Shown here: piece after piece, positions 11,314 to 21,204 of the stretch
How the letters are laid out: the number at the start of each line of letters is the position of its first letter
How positions within the stretch are numbered: position 1 is the first letter of the stretch
Source: Symsagittifera roscoffensis
Taxonomy: Eukaryota; Xenacoelomorpha; Acoela; Convolutidae
DNA length: 64,000 nt
Assembly (NCBI RefSeq): GCF_963678635.1
Contig: NC_087065.1
Coordinates: 30,692,252-30,756,251, forward strand
Direction of reading: 5' to 3'
Program-made: the position numbers and the translations under genes
The notes under the pieces: generated by a model
What the model was told of the DNA's origin: nothing
The model's database searches: none
Seen by the model: only the letters and a program-made list of their open reading frames with translations

Positions 11314-11670
11314 ATGGCTGAAGAAGCTAGATGTGGCAAAGACAGATGCCGGTACGGAGGTTATGTACGCAGTAGAGGCGTTCAGTGTGACTGGTGCAAA
11401 ATCTGGTATCATTTTAAGTGTGATGGTACGTCGGAGGTCCTTGTTCTCGGCATTCCAGAATACGTGTGCTGTAAATGCAGGTCGGCTCAAAATGGCGATT
11501 CGGGGCTTACACAGCTTTTCCAGAATCTCAATGTCAATGAGCCACACGAGAACGCCAAACTGGCTTGTTTGATTGAAGTGACAAAGACTGGTCCTCGAAC
11601 CCTGAAACGGATTCCCAAAGGTTCCAGAAACCAGCTCGCTGAACTCCTATCCACCAATATGAAATCGTAG
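11314..11670 (+). pseudogene. PHD-type zinc finger protein part of element 2
   Basis: 118 codons open with a Cys4-His-Cys3 pattern: CGKDRC, then VQCDWCKIWYHFKCDG, then YVCCKC. The WYHFKC core is the typical PHD signature. In retrotransposons such fingers are thought to bind nucleic acid or chromatin at the N-terminus of ORF proteins. The frame ends at a stop near 11668, just before the RT-bearing frame begins, so it may originally have been fused to it. ATG 11314 is the first in the insertion that precedes the finger. Confidence 0.65.
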
Positions 11671-11696
11671 TGCGATGACCCCAGCTCTGTTGATAG

Positions 11697-12981
11697 ATGG
11701 TGCGAGCTCCATCGCATTGCTTTTTCCTGTCTGCAACAGCCGAAGCGTACATGCAAAAACATAGGAAATCTTTGGCCTCAGAGATCAACAAGCGCATTTC
11801 CTCCTTAAATTCAAACGACTCTGAGGCTCGAAACCGCCCCACCAAAGGCAGTAAAACGCCGAGTGATGTCGAACTTAGAGCTCGAGCGGTCAGCACAAAA
11901 ATCAACGATGGCAATATTAAAGCTGCTGTCCGAATTGCGGCTTCTAATGACTCTTTAGCGCCTGTCAACGCAGACACCCTCAAGAAACTTCAAGGGAAAC
12001 ACCCCGAGTCGCGTGAAAACATCCAGCCCCCAGATTTTATAGAGCAGCATTTTGTTGTTGATGCGAAAGCAGTTTCTAAATGCATTCTTTCGTTCCCGAG
12101 TGGATCTGCTGGAGGACCAGATAAATTGACCCCTCAAATTTTGAAAGATCTCATATCCCCGTGTACCGGAGAAGCTGGCAAGAAACTCCTAATTAGCCTG
12201 ACCCTCTTTGTGAACACATTAGCGGCGGGTAAGTTGCCAGCTGAGTTCCGGCCATATTTCTTTTCAGCCAACCTGTTTGCGCTTGGCAAGAAAGATGACG
12301 GAGTGTGTCCCCGGCAATACCCTTCGGAGACTTGCGTCCAAATGTGCAAGACATTCTCAGAAGTTTCTTCGGAAGACGAACTATGGGCATCTTCAACTTG
12401 GATATGGTTGCAACAAAGGCGCCGGGGCTGCTGCACACGCTGTCCGAAACCTCATGACTATGGACCTACCCGAAGACTTTATCATGGTGAAAGTTGACTT
12501 CCGCAACGCTTTCACTTCTATTTCTAGAAAGTGTTTGCTTGAAAGTATTAGAACAAAATCGCCTGACATATATAACTACCCGGTGCTGTCGTATGCGACC
12601 TCGAGTTACCTTTTCTTTGGTGAAGACATCATTTTGTCAGAAATTGGAGTGCAGCAGGGATACCCCGAAGGTCCTCCCCTCTTTTCTGATTTGATCATGG
12701 AAATTATTAGTTCTCTTTGTTCCGTTTTGAATATTTGGTATCTCGACGATGGCAATATTGGCGATAAAGCAGCAATAGCTCTTTCGGATCTGAAGAAAAT
12801 TATCAGTGCTGCTGCTGAAGTTGGCCTGGAGCTCCATCCGTCAAAGTGTGAAATTATATTTCTTGGTAGACCAACTGAGGACCTGAAAGAGTCTATAATC
12901 GCAGACTTCAACCAGGTGTGCCCCGGGATACAGGAAACGAAGCCGGAAAACCTCGTGATCCTTGGTGCTCCTGTTGGCTAA
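11697..12981 (+). pseudogene. Reverse transcriptase of non-LTR element 2
   Basis: Frames 11697-12497 and 12277-12981 overlap and together hold one RT broken by a frameshift between about 12300 and 12440. Landmarks are FPSGSAGGPDKLTPQILKDL, PAEFRPYFFSANLFALGKK, TLRRLASKCA, VKVDFRNAFTSI, GVQQGYPEGPPLF, and WYLDDGNIGD (~12737) with both catalytic aspartates. The frame stops at TAA 12979 just after VILGAPVG. The glycine and aspartate of the usual QQGDP motif read GYP here, which is a probable damaging change. Confidence 0.75.
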
Positions 12982-13029
12982 ACTGCCAGGAAAGCTTTAC
13001 TGACTGCCAAGAGGTCAGAACTTGAAGAA

Positions 13030-14250
13030 ATGTGCAATTTTCTCATAAATGTCGAAGCTCATCATGCTTTATATCTCCTCCGCAACTGCTTGAGCTTGCC
13101 AAAGCTTCTTTATTTTCTGCGCTCGTCTAGCTGTTTCAAAGAAAGCAAACTTCTGCAGGAGTATGACACTTTAGTTGTTGGTGCTTTGTCACAGTGCGTC
13201 AACGTTAGACTCTGTCCCAACAATCGGTTACAGTCTTTGCTTCCCAGCTCCATGGGTGGCCTTGGTTTGTCTTCTGCTCTCCACCTCGCGCTTCCTGCCT
13301 TCATGGCTTCTGCGGCTGGTTGCAGTTCTTTAATCATGGCCATTCTTGGACCCCTGGGCGCTAGCTTGAGCGACATAAACTTTTCATCTGCTTTCAACCT
13401 GTGGTCTCCTCTCTCCGAAACGACATCGTTTCCTCCCTCACCCGAGCTCCAGAAATCTTGGACTACACCGGTCTACAAGGTTCTGTCGTCGCAACGCTTC
13501 GGCGCACTTGACAGCAATGGACAGAAGAGATTGTTATGTTACCAAGGCAAGACTGCTGCAGCATGGTTAAATGCTCTTCCCTGTCAGTCTCTGGGCTTGA
13601 AATTAACTAATACGCAGCTTCGCATTTCCGTCAGTCTTCGAGTAGGAGCCCCCGTTTGTGTTGAGCATAGGTGCGTTTGCGGAAAACAAGTGGATTCGTC
13701 TGGTTTGCATGGCCTTTCGTGCTCTCGCAGTGCCGGAAGATTTGCAAGAAATTACATGCTAAATCAAATCATTAAAGAGTCGCTTGGATCAATTCACATT
13801 CTTTCTGTCCTAGAACCTCCTGGGTTATGTAGAACCGATGCAAAAAGACCGGATGGCTTGACACTGACTCCATGGATTCGTGGCTCCCCCCTCCTAAGGG
13901 ATGCTACTGTTGTTGACGGATTAGCTCCATCTCGCATCTCTGATCCCCATTTAAATGCTGGTAAAGCTGCATCTGAAGCAGAAATTCTGAAAACGCGCAA
14001 ATACGAACCTCTTATTCGTGACGGCTACGCCTTTCAACCAGTGGCATTTGAAACACAGGGAGCTTGTGGAAGCGAGACCGAGATCTTCTTGCGTGATTTA
14101 GGAAGAAGACTGGCTGTGACTTCTTTCGAACCCCGCGCTTCCTCGTATTTAAAGCAGAGAATTTCCATAGCTTTGCAAATTGGAAATGCTGCCTCGGTTG
14201 TCGGCTCACTCAAGGAGTCAGGCTGTCTCGAAGACATTTTTTATCTCTGA
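13030..14250 (+). pseudogene. C-terminal zinc motif and PD-(D/E)XK-like nuclease of element 2
   Basis: 406 codons remain open. After an RT thumb-like region (SLLPSSMGGLGLSS) comes a Cys-His motif (CVCG...HGLSC, ~13670-13720). A nuclease-like run follows: RPDG at ~13850, LRDATVVD fifteen residues later, KYEPLI, then FETQGACG. The PD-X15-D spacing with the preceding zinc motif is what restriction-like endonucleases of R2-type elements show. Assignment to that fold is inference from the motifs. Only the upstream RT part is frame-broken. This part looks intact but lacks its own start. Confidence 0.65.
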
Positions 14251-14363
14251 AATTGTTGTTATTTATAGCCTGTAATTTTTGTTTGTTATGTTATACGTTG
14301 TTTCAATCTTAACTGTAAATATGTCTGTATATTTTTGTATATTGGTAATTTACTGATTTGGAA

Positions 14364-14373
14364 AGAAATATCC
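14364..14373. repeat. 10-bp target duplication, right
   Basis: AGAAATATCC, the exact partner of 10881-10890, directly after element 2. Confidence 0.85.
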
Positions 14374-14520
14374 TACCTCCAATCGAAATTTTGAAAATTT
14401 TAATTCCAGAATGTTCTGACCCTCCTTTTCATTACGAATTCACTGTTAACGTCTTTAACGTCATTTTTCGTGTACATCGGCGGATTCGACTGTGCAAATC
14501 GGGGGGAGTGGCACAATGTG
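14374..14520. repeat. Foldback arm copy, right part
   Basis: It matches the left arm at 1711-1845: CCAATCGAAATTTTGAAAAT, then TTCTGACCCTCC, then the gapped match to the inner end of the arm. It continues the arm interrupted at 10890. Confidence 0.7.
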
Positions 14521-14584
14521 ATAAAGGTTACTACGATATTTGGATCTTTGATTACTCTTTAATTCATGCAACATTTGGTTGGTT

Positions 14585-14606
14585 TTCTTTTCCTTTTTTT
14601 TTACAG
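14585..14606 (+). promoter_or_regulatory. Possible 3' splice site before the OSBP start
   Basis: A long pyrimidine run ends TTTTTTTTACAG at 14606, 10 bases before ATG 14617. This is a strong metazoan acceptor context. It explains why the in-frame extension from ATG 14566 reads as an unlikely hydrophobic stretch. An upstream 5' UTR exon would lie outside the recognised sequence. Confidence 0.4.
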
Positions 14607-14616
14607 ATTGTTCTTA

Positions 14617-17046
14617 ATGAAAAGCTCGAAAACAGTTAGCCGATATTCCAGCATCTCGAAAAATGGATCCGGGACCGCGTTGGCAGATTATTCTCCACCG
14701 ATTGCTGGAACCGCACCATTGTCATTCCCATTTCATTCATCTTCAGCAGAAGTAGTCAAAGGCTTTCTGTACAAATGGACTAACTACATGAAAGGTTATC
14801 AGCGTAGATGGTTCATCATAAGCGGGGGAAATTTGTATTATTACAAGTCACCCACCGAAGTTGAATTGACATGCCGTGGAAGCATGTCACTTGTTAATTG
14901 CCAGATAGAGAGTTGCGAAGACTCCTCTGGTTTTCAAATAATTGCTGCTCAAACGTGGCATCTAAAAGCATCTACGGAAATCGACAAACAACGTTGGATG
15001 CTTGCCTTGAAATTGGCTCGTGAGTGGGCAATCGCTGATGCTAAAGCTAGCAATTATTTGGCAGACGAAGAGGAAGTTTTTGCCGCCTCTTTCCATGAAT
15101 CCGAAATTGTGTCCGAAAAAAACATGCTGGTGACCAGTGGAGCTGAGTTGAAGAGCGAGATAATGGTTTTCAACCAGAAGTTAGACGACATCAGTACTTT
15201 AAAAAACTTGATTAGTAAACATCATTCGGAATTTGTGAAAGATCTTTCTGTGCTCTCCAAGATGGTTGGACAAGAAATTGGTCGGAAGGCAGCTAAAGGT
15301 GAGAACGATACCGATATTGCATCCCAGCTGAAGGTCGTACAAGAAAGAGCAACATTGTTGAAAGTGACCAGTGGTACAATGTTATCAACATGCTCCGATT
15401 TTGTTGAAGTATCTGAAGAGCAGAAGAAGAAATGGGAGCGTTCAATGCGCTTAGAAAAACAACAAATAGCCCGGCTACAAAAAACGATTGAAGATCTATT
15501 AAAATCCCAAGCACAAATTGACAGTTATCTTCTGAATAACTTATCAAACAGTGGCAAAACTCAGGAATCCTACGATCTGCAAGAGAAACTACCTCGCGAA
15601 GAAGTGGCAACTGCTTGTCTGAAACCAACTGTTGTTTCATCTGTAAAACTGGGATGTGAAGAAAGGCAGTCGTCTAATTTTAATTCTGATAGTGAAACTG
15701 ACGAGTTTTTTGACTGCGTGAAAGATGACCGAAAAGAAGATCAAAAATTGTCATCGCTGATTATAGGTGCTGATTCTATCGGATTAGGTCCTCCGACTGC
15801 AACCGATAATGATAGCCTTGAAAATGACAACTCAGTTATTGTTTCTAGCGCGTCTGACCCACCGATGAGTGTAATATCTGATGGTGGCCCAGATCAAAAT
15901 CTCCACCGAACAAGCATACCACCAAGGCCAGAGATGTCTCTTAACCTCTGGAAAATTCTCAAGAATTGTATTGGGAAAGACTTGAGTCGAATTCCAATGC
16001 CTGTGAATTTCAACGAGCCGCTTTCCTTTTTGCAAAGGCTGGCTGAAGACTTGGAATATAGCAGTTTGCTAGACACCGCTTGTAGTTCATCTTCCATCGC
16101 CGAGCAAATCGCCTATGTTGGTGCTTTTGGTATATCAGTGTTTAGCACGACAGTTTACAGACACAGCAAACCATTTAATCCGCTCCTTCACGAAACCTTT
16201 GAGTTGGACCTCTCAACGGAAAAACAGGGGTTCCGTTTGATATCAGAGCAAGTTAAGCACCATCCTCCGATATCAGTGCAGCACGTCGAGGGACGCGGAT
16301 GGAGTATGAGACACCAATATTCGATGAACTCCTCATTTAGGGGAAAGTTTCTCCAAATAACTCCGACTGGAGTTCAGCAGGTGACGTTTGATGATGGAAA
16401 TCACTATATTTTTTCAAAGCCCCAAACAATTGTTAACAATATCATTGTGGGATCACTCTCGATTTACCAACAGGGCGACATGTTAGTAACAAACATTAAA
16501 ACAAACGATAGAATGCTTATTAAATTTCATGTACCTTCATTTGGCGCAGCTACATATAAAATAACAGCAGATATCTTGTCCTCTGAGGGAAACTTGCTCG
16601 GGAAAATATTTGGATTTTATAATGAGAGAATAGAATTCACGGATTTGAGTGGAAAAACCAGTAAGACTAGAGTTATCTGGACTGCAAACCCGGTGATAAA
16701 CCCTGAAAGGTACTTCATGAGTGAGTTTGCAATGATGCTGAACGAAGAAGACGAGCGAGCTGCTCCCACAGATTCGCGAAGGAGACAAGACGTGCGTTTG
16801 TTAGAACACACCAAATGGGAGTTTGCAAATGAAGTCAAAGCGAAACTAGAGGAAAAGCAGAGAGCTCGCAGGAGGCAGCAGATTGAGAATAAGCCAACTG
16901 ATTATGTTTATACTGAGCCACCTCCGGTTTGGTTCAAAGAGCAATTTTGTGATAAGAGCCAAAGACAAGTGTTCGCGTACCAGGGTGGATATTGGGCATC
17001 TAAAGAGAAGCAACAATGGCAAATGTGTCCAGACATTTACAACTGA
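14617..17046 (+). CDS. Oxysterol-binding protein (OSBP-type), intact and intronless
   Basis: It encodes 809 residues (826 if ATG 14566 is used). I prefer ATG 14617 because the extra 17 residues come from a pyrimidine tract that looks like an acceptor site. Positions below count from 14566. A PH domain spans ~62-158 (KGFLYKWTNYMKGYQRRWF ... WHLKASTEIDKQRW). A helical region spans ~190-330. An FFAT-like VAP-binding motif, EFFDCVK in an acidic context, lies near 379. The OSBP-related lipid-transfer domain covers ~470-end and carries the EQVKHHPP version of the EQVSHHPP signature near 561. By family it exchanges sterol and PI4P at ER-Golgi contact sites. No intron interrupts 2.4 kb, which is unusual for an animal OSBP and suggests a retrogene. 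No poly(A) tail was seen. The 3' half is duplicated at 20345. Confidence 0.9.
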   Translation: MKSSKTVSRYSSISKNGSGTALADYSPPIAGTAPLSFPFHSSSAEVVKGFLYKWTNYMKGYQRRWFIISGGNLYYYKSPTEVELTCRGSMSLVNCQIESCEDSSGFQIIAAQTWHLKASTEIDKQRWMLALKLAREWAIADAKASNYLADEEEVFAASFHESEIVSEKNMLVTSGAELKSEIMVFNQKLDDISTLKNLISKHHSEFVKDLSVLSKMVGQEIGRKAAKGENDTDIASQLKVVQERATLLKVTSGTMLSTCSDFVEVSEEQKKKWERSMRLEKQQIARLQKTIEDLLKSQAQIDSYLLNNLSNSGKTQESYDLQEKLPREEVATACLKPTVVSSVKLGCEERQSSNFNSDSETDEFFDCVKDDRKEDQKLSSLIIGADSIGLGPPTATDNDSLENDNSVIVSSASDPPMSVISDGGPDQNLHRTSIPPRPEMSLNLWKILKNCIGKDLSRIPMPVNFNEPLSFLQRLAEDLEYSSLLDTACSSSSIAEQIAYVGAFGISVFSTTVYRHSKPFNPLLHETFELDLSTEKQGFRLISEQVKHHPPISVQHVEGRGWSMRHQYSMNSSFRGKFLQITPTGVQQVTFDDGNHYIFSKPQTIVNNIIVGSLSIYQQGDMLVTNIKTNDRMLIKFHVPSFGAATYKITADILSSEGNLLGKIFGFYNERIEFTDLSGKTSKTRVIWTANPVINPERYFMSEFAMMLNEEDERAAPTDSRRRQDVRLLEHTKWEFANEVKAKLEEKQRARRRQQIENKPTDYVYTEPPPVWFKEQFCDKSQRQVFAYQGGYWASKEKQQWQMCPDIYN

Positions 17047-17720
17047 CAATTTAAGTTAAATTGATTCACCTTGAATTATTTTTCAAATGTTCTCTAAAAG
17101 ATCGTAATTATCTATTATTAAAAGATCGTATTATTTATTTGGCGTTTCATGTGACACATGTTTAAGAAGTCCCCGTGTTGACATGTTTAAGAGAACCCTA
17201 TGTTTGCATGTTTAAACTTTTTCAACGTATTATTTTTTGCGTGTTCAACGAAAAGGTTTTTACACGTTTCAGCTAAATCGTATATAAAAACGCTTAAGAC
17301 ATTTCATTTGGCACATGTTATAGGAGTCCTTTTTTGGTCTGTTAAAAGGCCAAAACATGCAAGGGTTGAAAATTTACTCAAGTCAGCGTTTCAAATTTTG
17401 TTGGAGCTCGAATGCTTTAAAACTCTTTACGCTTTTTTCTTTATTCGCAACAACAACAACAACAAAATGGACTTAAATTTTTTTTATAAAAGGTTACAAA
17501 TACAACTATAACAGAGGATGTTAACAAATAAGTATTTTCAGATCACATAAATCAGGCAAGAGCTAGAAACCAAGTACAGGATCTTGAATAACAGAATTTG
17601 GAAACTGTCATGTTGACAAAGAAGTTTGTGATAGTTTTTTTTTGAAAAGTTTGGGCTTGGCAAAAATGTCGATTTTTTGCTTGATAAGAAGGTTCGGCAT
17701 TCGGACAACACGAATAAAGA
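17047..17720 (+). other. OSBP 3' flank
   Basis: AT-rich, with no gene. It contains repeated phrases around CATGTTTAA (four times within 17155-17215) and AAAGATCGTA (twice), and a CAACAACAACAACAACAA run near 17450. It is copied with few differences at 21205-21895. Confidence 0.6.
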
Positions 17721-20344
17721 ATGAACTATCCGTGCGTTTCTTTGAGGTTTATGTAATCGAGAGAAAAGGAGTTGATGCACTTTAGACCGGAATTCTCATT
17801 TTCGTACTTCACATAGTCGAACGGATCCATATCCATTTCTCCGTTTAGCAGTTTGTTGAAGAAAAGAAGATCTTTGAGTTGATGACGATAGCATATAGGT
17901 AAAACATGATGATAAACTAAAATGGAAGAATAGGATGTTGCCAAACTCCCGCCGGCCCATTTCAGAGATTTCCATTGTAGGCGTTCAAGTTTGCGGAAAC
18001 TCGTATTGTCAGCGTCCCAAACCTCTGACCCATACAATAAAATGGATAGAATACATGAGTTTTATAGATATAATTAAGTTTTACTAGGAGCAGAGTATGG
18101 GATGTTCCGTTTAACTTGATCGTTTATTTGTTTCGCTTTTTCGATTTTTATGTTGTGTGTCCGCCATGATACATTGCTAGATATGTGTACTCCAAGATCC
18201 TTTACCCAGTGCAGCTTCTATTTCTACGTCTTCAAGGAAAAGACTAACTTCGTTTTCAATTCGCTGAGAAAAAAACAAGGAGCTTGCATTTATTCTCATT
18301 CTAGGACATGAGATTTAATTTAGCCCACACAATAAAGTTGTTTGTCAACTTGCAGGAGATTTGGATCACTGTTCAATAGCTTACTATCATCGGCGAAAAT
18401 GAAGCAACTTGAATGTAAACAGGTACCAGGCAAATCGTTGATGAAAATAACAAATAGAGTTGGACCAAGCACACTTCCCTCTGGGACTCCACTGGTAACG
18501 ATAATAGCACTGGACCAAACCCCATTAACTTTAACTTTCTGATATCTTCCCTGTAGGTAGCTTTTGAACAAAGAACTATAGTCTTCATCGGAGCCGAAAT
18601 TGTGCAGTTTGTTTTTTAATAAGTGATGGGGCACTTTGTCAAACGCTTTCTGAAAACAAAATAAACCGCAATGGGGGTGTTGCCGTTGTCAAATCCATGT
18701 AAATTTTGTCTAAATGGGCAATTAGTTGGGTGATAGTCGAAAGTCGAGTCCGGAAACCATGCTGACAATCTGATAATTTATGGTTGACAAAGGGATACAT
18801 ATGATTAGAAAGATTACGTTCGAATATTAATGACAATCGAGTTTGAATACTGATAGGTCGGTAGTTTTTGACAGATGTGCGGCTTCCTTCCTTTTTGAAT
18901 AGAGGAGTCACAATTGCACATTTCCAATTTTCAGTCTACATACAACTAGACAGAATTTTTTTAAACAAGATATGAGCAAAGGGCGTTAGGCATTCATAAC
19001 ATTCCGGAGTAGCGAAGTAAATCGTAAAACACGGCGTTACTATTGGGACAGCGTTTGAGAGCATGGGAAATATTTTCAAAAGATAGCTTGACATCGGAGA
19101 GTTTGATATCACAAGTACTATAAACATTTTCTCTAATCCAGGAGGGAGGGACTAAAAACCGAAGCAAAGTATTGATTGATAAATTAGCTTTGGCTAAGTC
19201 ATTTGATGCACACGTTTTCTCCCAGGTAATGGACGAAGGATTTTGGGTGGAGCCTGAAAGAAGTTTGAGTAATTTAAAAGAGTCTGCTATAGAACAGTTG
19301 TCAAGAATGGAAAGTAGAGATTTTTTGTCCAGTTCCACTGACTCCAAGAATTCAGGCTCCCGTTTATTTACACAGTCTTGGTATACAATATCTCCACGAT
19401 CTTTTCTTTTTCAAAGACTCCAATTTGTTCAAGAGATGCATGATGTGAGAGGAATAATAAAATGGATGCATCACGCGTTTTGCCCTCCGGGTCTTACTAC
19501 TCCGGCTAAACGAGTCTTGCGGCATAGCAAAGAACGCATTGAAAAACTCAACAGGTTCCAGGTTGTCACTGGCTAGCGCCACTCGGGTGAAAGGGCTTAA
19601 ATTTAATGGAAACTGATCCAGCAATAGAGAAGACTTCAATGACGGAGTATTTCTTCTTCAATCGGTTTAGGAATGTAAAAATCAACCAATAGCATATGGT
19701 GATCAGACAGAGAGTATGGCACAGGATCAATTACATCAACCCCATCAATGTTGGATACAAAGCAAAGATCAAGAATATTTCCCTTTTTGTGAGTGGGTTT
19801 GGTGATACATTGAAAGAGATCAAGTTGGTCCATGTGGTCAATAAGCATTTGACTGGTATCCAAAAACAAACAGAAGGAACTGCAATCAACTTCCGGGGCA
19901 TTGAAATCACCGCACACATTTATTTCTGATCTATTAGTTCACGAATTCATGTTAAGGTTCCTAAATTGTGATATTGTAGTAGATATGAACTCGAGTACGT
20001 TAACGGACTCTAGGCTGTAGGCGCTGCCGCGCGGGGGAATATAGAGAGTTATAAAGAGATACCAGATCTCAGGTAAGTTTTCCGCGCATGCGCAGCCGAA
20101 ATCAATTTTCGACATGGAAAGGTCTAAATAACTGTAGAGATTGTAGACGCCGGATTGAACTGCTAGCAGAACACCACCATGCTTGCCTTCGCCTCTGTCA
20201 CTTCGACTAGCCACAATATAATTTGAGCCTGGAAAAATCTGAGGGCTGTCTGTGTTTTCAGAAAGCCAAGTTTCAGAAAGACTGACTACTGTGGGATGGT
20301 GTGTATACAATTGATTTACAAGTGACACTCGACGATTCAACGAT
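17721..20344 (-). mobile_element. Non-LTR element 3, copy A (truncated by duplication)
   Basis: It reads on the minus strand from 20344 to about 17721. The EEP endonuclease part covers 19640-20344 (WLSE, GGVLLAVQSGVYN, YIPPRGSAYS, GDFNAPEV, LDLCFVSN, SDHHMLLVDF). The RT covers 18320-19347 ([51 protein letters not shown]). The C-terminal part covers 17726-18037 (MYGSEVWDADNTS...HQLKDLLFFNKLLNGEMDMDPFDYV). It is broken into several frames. The 5' part with ORF1 is missing because the tandem-duplication breakpoint cuts it at 20344. The motifs place it with CR1/Jockey-like elements, distinct in sequence from element 1. Confidence 0.8.
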
Positions 20345-21204
20345 GAAGACTTGGAATATAGCAGTTTGCTAGACACCGCTTGTAGTTCATCTTCCATCGC
20401 CGAGCAAATCGCCTTTGTTGGTGCTTTTGGTATATCAGTGTTTAGCACGACAGTTTACAGACACAGCAAACCATTTAATCCGCTCCTTCACGAAACCTTT
20501 GAGTTAGACCTCTCAACGGAAAAACGGGTTCCGTTTGATATCAGAGCAAGTTAAGCACCATTCTCCGATATCAGTGCAGCACGTCGAGGGACGCGGATGG
20601 AGTATGATACACCAATATTCGATGAACTCCTCATTTAGGGGAAAGTTTCTCCAAATAACTCCGACTGGAGTTCAGCAGGTGACGTTTGATGATGGAAATC
20701 ACTATCTTTTTTCAAAGCCCCAAACAATTGTTAACAATATCATTGTGGGATCACTCTCGATTTACCAACAGGGCGAGATGTTACTAACAAACATTAAAAC
20801 AAACGATAGAATGCTTATTAAATTTCATGTACCTTCATTTGGCGCAGCTAGTGATAAACCCTGAAAGGTACTTCATGAGTGAGTTTGCAATGATGCTGAA
20901 CGAAGAAGACGAGCGAGCTGCTCCCACAGATTCGCGAAGGAGACAAGACGTGCGTTTGTTAGAACACACCAAATGGGATTTTGCAAATGAAGTCAAAGCG
21001 AAACTAGAGGAAAAGCAGAGAGCTCGCAGGAGGCAGCAGATTGAGAATAAACCAACTGATTATGTTAATACTGAGGCACATCCGGTTTGGTTCAAAGAGC
21101 AATTTTGTGATAAGAGCCAAAGACAAGTGTTCGCGTACCAGGGTGGATATTGGGCATCTAAAGAGAAGCAACAATGGCAAATGTGTCCAGACATTTACAA
21201 CTGA
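20345..21204 (+). pseudogene. OSBP 3'-half duplicate, broken
   Basis: It copies the last ~1 kb of the OSBP gene: the start of the lipid-transfer domain through the C-terminus (ending ...GGYWASKEKQQWQMCPDIYN). A 2-bp loss near 20526 shifts the frame before the HHPP-type signature, which here reads KHHSPIS. A 140-bp deletion at 20850/20851 shifts it again. It has no PH domain, no start and no promoter of its own. Confidence 0.9.

Larger units (their letters stand above)
10891..14363 (+). mobile_element. Non-LTR element 2 (PHD finger, RT, restriction-like endonuclease)
   Basis: Bounded by the 10-bp duplication AGAAATATCC, this ~3.5-kb insertion carries a PHD-type zinc finger (11314-11670), a reverse transcriptase (~11697-12981) and a C-terminal zinc motif plus PD-(D/E)XK-like nuclease (13030-14250). 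There is no EEP domain. The architecture resembles R2/Hero-type (restriction-like endonuclease) non-LTR elements, though the exact clade is inference. It has several frame breaks and is dead. It inserted into an existing foldback arm, so it is younger than that arm copy. Confidence 0.75.
16045..20344. repeat. Tandem duplication, copy A
   Basis: 4.3-kb unit running from inside the OSBP domain through its 3' flank and into the minus-strand non-LTR element 3. It is repeated directly at 20345-24110. The junction at 20344/20345 fuses ...ATTCAACGAT to GAAGACTTGGAATATAG. The same ATTCAACGAT at 24101-24110 instead continues into unduplicated element sequence. Only 1-2 bases of microhomology are visible at the breakpoint. 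Confidence 0.95.

Noticed and set aside
14566-14616. Upstream in-frame start of the OSBP gene at 14566
   Set aside because: It would add a hydrophobic 17-residue stretch encoded by a pyrimidine tract ending in CAG, better explained as a splice acceptor. OSBP is a cytosolic/peripheral protein without a signal peptide.
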